Origin: Simkania negevensis
GTDB lineage: Bacteria > Chlamydiota > Chlamydiia > Chlamydiales > JAFITR01
DNA: 9,355 bases
Reading direction: 5' to 3'
Assembly: GCA_017116025.1 (NCBI GenBank)
Contig: JAFITR010000052.1
Span: 1-9,355 of the forward strand
Below are positions 7,237-9,355 of the stretch, one piece after another; within the stretch, counting starts at the first letter, position 1, and each line of letters begins with the position of its first letter. A program made the translations under genes and the position numbers. The notes under the pieces were generated by a model that saw only the letters and a list, made by a program, of their open reading frames with translations, had not been told where the DNA came from and made no database searches.

Positions 7237-9206
7237 TAGTCGAGCAGCTCTGGCAAAGAGAACTCCTCTCTCCTGCTTTTTCTATAGAGGCATAGCTTGT
7301 GTTCAAGAGGCCTGTCGTCGAGGAGAGGTTCAAGCTGTTGAAAGATTTTCGGGTCGCACATCTTACCCACAGTCTCTACAGCTTGACTATGGATTTTCTG
7401 ATTGGGGCTGCGCAAGGAGTGGGTCAACACCTCAGTATTTTCTACAGAACCTGGCAAGTTCAAGAGGTGTATCACGAGATTTAGGGAGGTATGATACGCA
7501 GCAAGAAGGACCTCTTTCAATCGATTGACATCAGTAATAGAGCAGCTACTCTCTTTAATAACATGAGAGTGAAAAAAGTAAAAATGCGCTTGATCGATTT
7601 CCTTGCGAATCACAGCGAGCAGCTGTTTGCATAGCTTGGAAGGACGAATCATTTGCAAAGAACGTGCCGCCATCAAGCGACTCTGCTCAGACAACGATGA
7701 GTCGTTAAGCAGGTCAACGAGAATAGGGGCGACCTTCTTACCCATAAAAGCAACAGCCAGCTCCCATTTGCGTCTCTCTACACGACACAATGAAGCAGCC
7801 TCTGCCAACAGCTGTTTCAACGCATCTACATCTGTGCAAACCGCTCCATCACCATCTAAGAAAGAACGTTCAAAAAACTCTCTAGCCTCTGCATGCAGGC
7901 TTTCCGGCCACTTCTCTAGCAACTCACCTCCATTGTTCTTAATCACATTGTTGGCAAGATTGCGATAGATTGCCTTCGGATAGAGCACTCGCAACGACAG
8001 ATAGACAACCAGTGCAGAAAAAGCGAGGGCAAGACCCAAAACCATACTATATCCATTGACAATCATCAGCAGGAGCGATCCCAGTAACATCCCCATAGGT
8101 TCGGAAAAAGACTCTACCAACACACGCACTTTGGCCTTTAAACGGCTTGATACCCCGCTAAGGAGCAAATTAAAGTTGTTATCGTCGAAAGAATAAGCTC
8201 CTGCTTCGACAATGAAGAGGCCCGTAATAGCCAAGAATAACGAACTGGAAAAGATACCGGTAAAGAAAAAGGAGAGAAAAAAGAGTGGAGTAGCAAAAAA
8301 GATGTTATAGATACCAAACCTCTTCGCCAACCGACTATAAATGAAGAGATTAAACACGAAGTTAAAAAATGCCAACCAAGCAGTACACTTAGCTAAAAAG
8401 AGGAGAAGGACATAATCACCCTCTTGGCCAAAAGCAAGCTCAAAATGGTGCATGTAGTTGTATTCAGTCACAATGACAAGAAGTTGAGTAAGAAGAGTTG
8501 TCGCCATCAAGACAAGGGAGAAAGGCGAAGCCAACGTCAAACGAAGGATACCTAAAATACCCCCTACTTCCTGGACAACATCGTCCCCGATAGTGTCATC
8601 CTCAAGAACGGAAAAAGTTTTATTAATCTTGATCACCCACAAAAAAGTAACGAACAAGACTCCGGCAACAAAAAACAAGATGCCCTCTACCCCAATAACA
8701 GCTAACGCCTGATGGATGAATGCTCCCGAAGCAATACTACCCAAAAACGTTGCAGAGCTGAAGAGAGCAAAGAGACGCTTGCCATCTTGTAGATCGTAAA
8801 ACTGGTCGATGAATGTCCAGCAGTAGGTGATCATCACCACCTCAAACACCGTAGCGAAAACTTTCAAAGAGATCCAAAACAACGATGAGCCCGCACCAAC
8901 ACCACTACCCATCACCAATGCAAAAGCAGAATAGCCCACGATCCCTATCAGGACAAGAAGAAGGAGTAGTCTCTTTACCGAGTGGCCACTCAAATGGCGC
9001 AAAGAGAGAGAAGCAACAAAAAAAAGTACGATAGCAGCAACGAAATAGGCTTTTGGATAGTATGAAGAACCTAGATGGGTTAGTAGAAGGCCATCAGAAA
9101 GAGTAACGCCACACGTCGCTGCTGTGGACCAAAGAAAGGCCAACAAGGCAAAAAAGAGCGTCCCCTTTGTCTCCCCAGTATAGAGGTTGAACAGCTTGTA
9201 AACCAT
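7155..9206 (-). CDS. Npt/TLC- or MFS-like 12-TM transporter with C-terminal HEAT-type helices
   Basis: This is a 683-residue inner-membrane protein. About 12 hydrophobic segments lie roughly at 15-36, 52-70, 78-99, 108-133, 147-170, 172-194, 222-248, 264-288, 299-316, 318-335, 368-386 and 388-405. The DGKRLFALFSSATFLGSIASG stretch (141-161), after an FWISLKV...W segment, resembles the conserved KRLFP...G..LG..LGG region of the Npt/TLC nucleotide-transporter superfamily and its HEAT-containing relatives. Substrate is unknown; ATP/ADP exchange should not be assumed. Residues 420-657 are soluble and helical, with HEAT-like units near 490-520 and 590-630. The last 26 residues (from I658) are encoded by the palindrome, and the chain stops where relatives, as I recall them, continue, so the natural C-terminus may be lost. 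I chose ATG 9206: a 7-G tract sits 4 bases upstream. A TTG one codon earlier is possible but less likely. Its convergent neighbour ends only 10 bases past this stop. Confidence 0.88.
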   Translation of the reverse strand: MVYKLFNLYTGETKGTLFFALLAFLWSTAATCGVTLSDGLLLTHLGSSYYPKAYFVAAIVLFFVASLSLRHLSGHSVKRLLLLLVLIGIVGYSAFALVMGSGVGAGSSLFWISLKVFATVFEVVMITYCWTFIDQFYDLQDGKRLFALFSSATFLGSIASGAFIHQALAVIGVEGILFFVAGVLFVTFLWVIKINKTFSVLEDDTIGDDVVQEVGGILGILRLTLASPFSLVLMATTLLTQLLVIVTEYNYMHHFELAFGQEGDYVLLLFLAKCTAWLAFFNFVFNLFIYSRLAKRFGIYNIFFATPLFFLSFFFTGIFSSSLFLAITGLFIVEAGAYSFDDNNFNLLLSGVSSRLKAKVRVLVESFSEPMGMLLGSLLLMIVNGYSMVLGLALAFSALVVYLSLRVLYPKAIYRNLANNVIKNNGGELLEKWPESLHAEAREFFERSFLDGDGAVCTDVDALKQLLAEAASLCRVERRKWELAVAFMGKKVAPILVDLLNDSSLSEQSRLMAARSLQMIRPSKLCKQLLAVIRKEIDQAHFYFFHSHVIKESSCSITDVNRLKEVLLAAYHTSLNLVIHLLNLPGSVENTEVLTHSLRSPNQKIHSQAVETVGKMCDPKIFQQLEPLLDDRPLEHKLCLYRKSRREEFSLPELLDYIGVRPANLQELQVEGSELVTLTDLQA

Positions 9207-9210
9207 CAAA

Positions 9211-9217
9211 CCCCCCC
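9211..9217 (-). promoter_or_regulatory. G7 tract acting as ribosome binding site of the transporter gene
   Basis: Read on the bottom strand, the start region is cctGGGGGGGtttgATG. The purine run ends 4 bases before the ATG at 9206 and is the only Shine-Dalgarno-like sequence there. It favours that ATG over the TTG directly before it, which would leave a one-base gap. A pure G tract is an unusual ribosome binding site and is prone to slippage, so its length may vary. Confidence 0.4.
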
Positions 9218-9270
9218 AGGTTATATTGCATTCCGATAAAAATTTAACTATTTATTAAAGAACGCCGATT

Positions 9271-9300
9271 ATTCTACCCCCTATTACTCTTTAATCACAA
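9271..9300 (-). promoter_or_regulatory. Candidate sigma-70-type promoter for the transporter gene
   Basis: On the bottom strand, TTGTGA (9300-9295, 4 of 6 matches to TTGACA) is followed after an 18-base spacer by TAGAAT (9276-9271, 5 of 6 matches to TATAAT). Transcription would start near 9264, giving a leader of about 58 bases. A competing -10 box, TATAAC at 9225-9220 (5 of 6), has only a weak -35 (gttaaa, 17 bases upstream). It would start transcription inside or beside the G tract, leaving almost no leader. Both are guesses from short matches in AT-rich DNA. Confidence 0.25.
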
Positions 9301-9355
9301 AAGAAAAAGGGGCATCGACAAGCGGTGTTGTTAGATAAATCACCAGGGAGCCAGT

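Noticed and set aside
7603..7968. 121-codon open frame on the top strand across the transporter gene.
   Set aside because: Antisense shadow of the HEAT-like region, with a biased composition and no plausible domain.
9207..9209. TTG at 9209 as the transporter start.
   Set aside because: The next codon is ATG, better spaced from the G tract; the TTG is only one base from it.
9296..9355. Bottom-strand frame from the right edge ending TTG TGA (TGSLVIYLTTPLVDAPFLL), possibly the 3' end of another gene.
   Set aside because: Only 19 codons are visible, and a second bottom-strand frame is open for 23 codons over the same bases. The piece is too short to call.
9322..9355. Top-strand GTG or TTG start with an open frame to the right edge (VLLDKSPGSQ).
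   Set aside because: No ATG, no well-spaced Shine-Dalgarno sequence and only about ten codons visible.

Overview
The window holds two large, convergent protein-coding genes that fill almost all of it, with a long DNA palindrome at the point where their 3' ends meet. No tRNA, rRNA, CRISPR array or transposase gene is visible.

Organism. The best guess is a chlamydia-like (environmental Chlamydiota) bacterium. This is inference from gene content: a giant eukaryote-like DUF3638/DUF3645-type NTPase, a family I recall in amoeba-associated bacteria, next to a protein resembling the Npt/TLC nucleotide-transporter superfamily fused to HEAT-type helices. No marker gene confirms it, and another host-associated bacterium such as a Legionella relative cannot be excluded. 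The top strand carries more C than G in both genes sampled, as expected if it is the lagging strand.

Layout. (1) From the left edge to 7144 (+) runs one frame of at least 2372 codons. Its C-terminal half shows an ordered set of superfamily 2 helicase-like motifs (MGGGKT, DEID, SGTP, QGILRLRQ), plus signatures I recognise from DUF3638 and DUF3645. The frame is open through the left edge and no ribosome binding site precedes the first ATG, so the true start probably lies outside. (2) At 7147-7236 lies an almost perfect inverted repeat with 40-bp arms and a 10-base loop. It begins two bases after the stop codon of gene 1 and supplies the last 26 codons and the stop of gene 2. It looks like a mobile REP/MITE-type palindrome that became coding. 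(3) From 9206 back to 7155 (-) is a 683-residue membrane protein with about 12 membrane segments and a soluble helical C-terminus that seems to end abruptly in the palindrome. (4) The last 146 bases contain the leader of gene 2: a 7-G tract next to the ATG, candidate promoters, and no supportable gene.

The two genes point in opposite directions and are not an operon. No shared pathway can be shown. A host-interaction or nucleotide-scavenging setting is only suggested by the family memberships.
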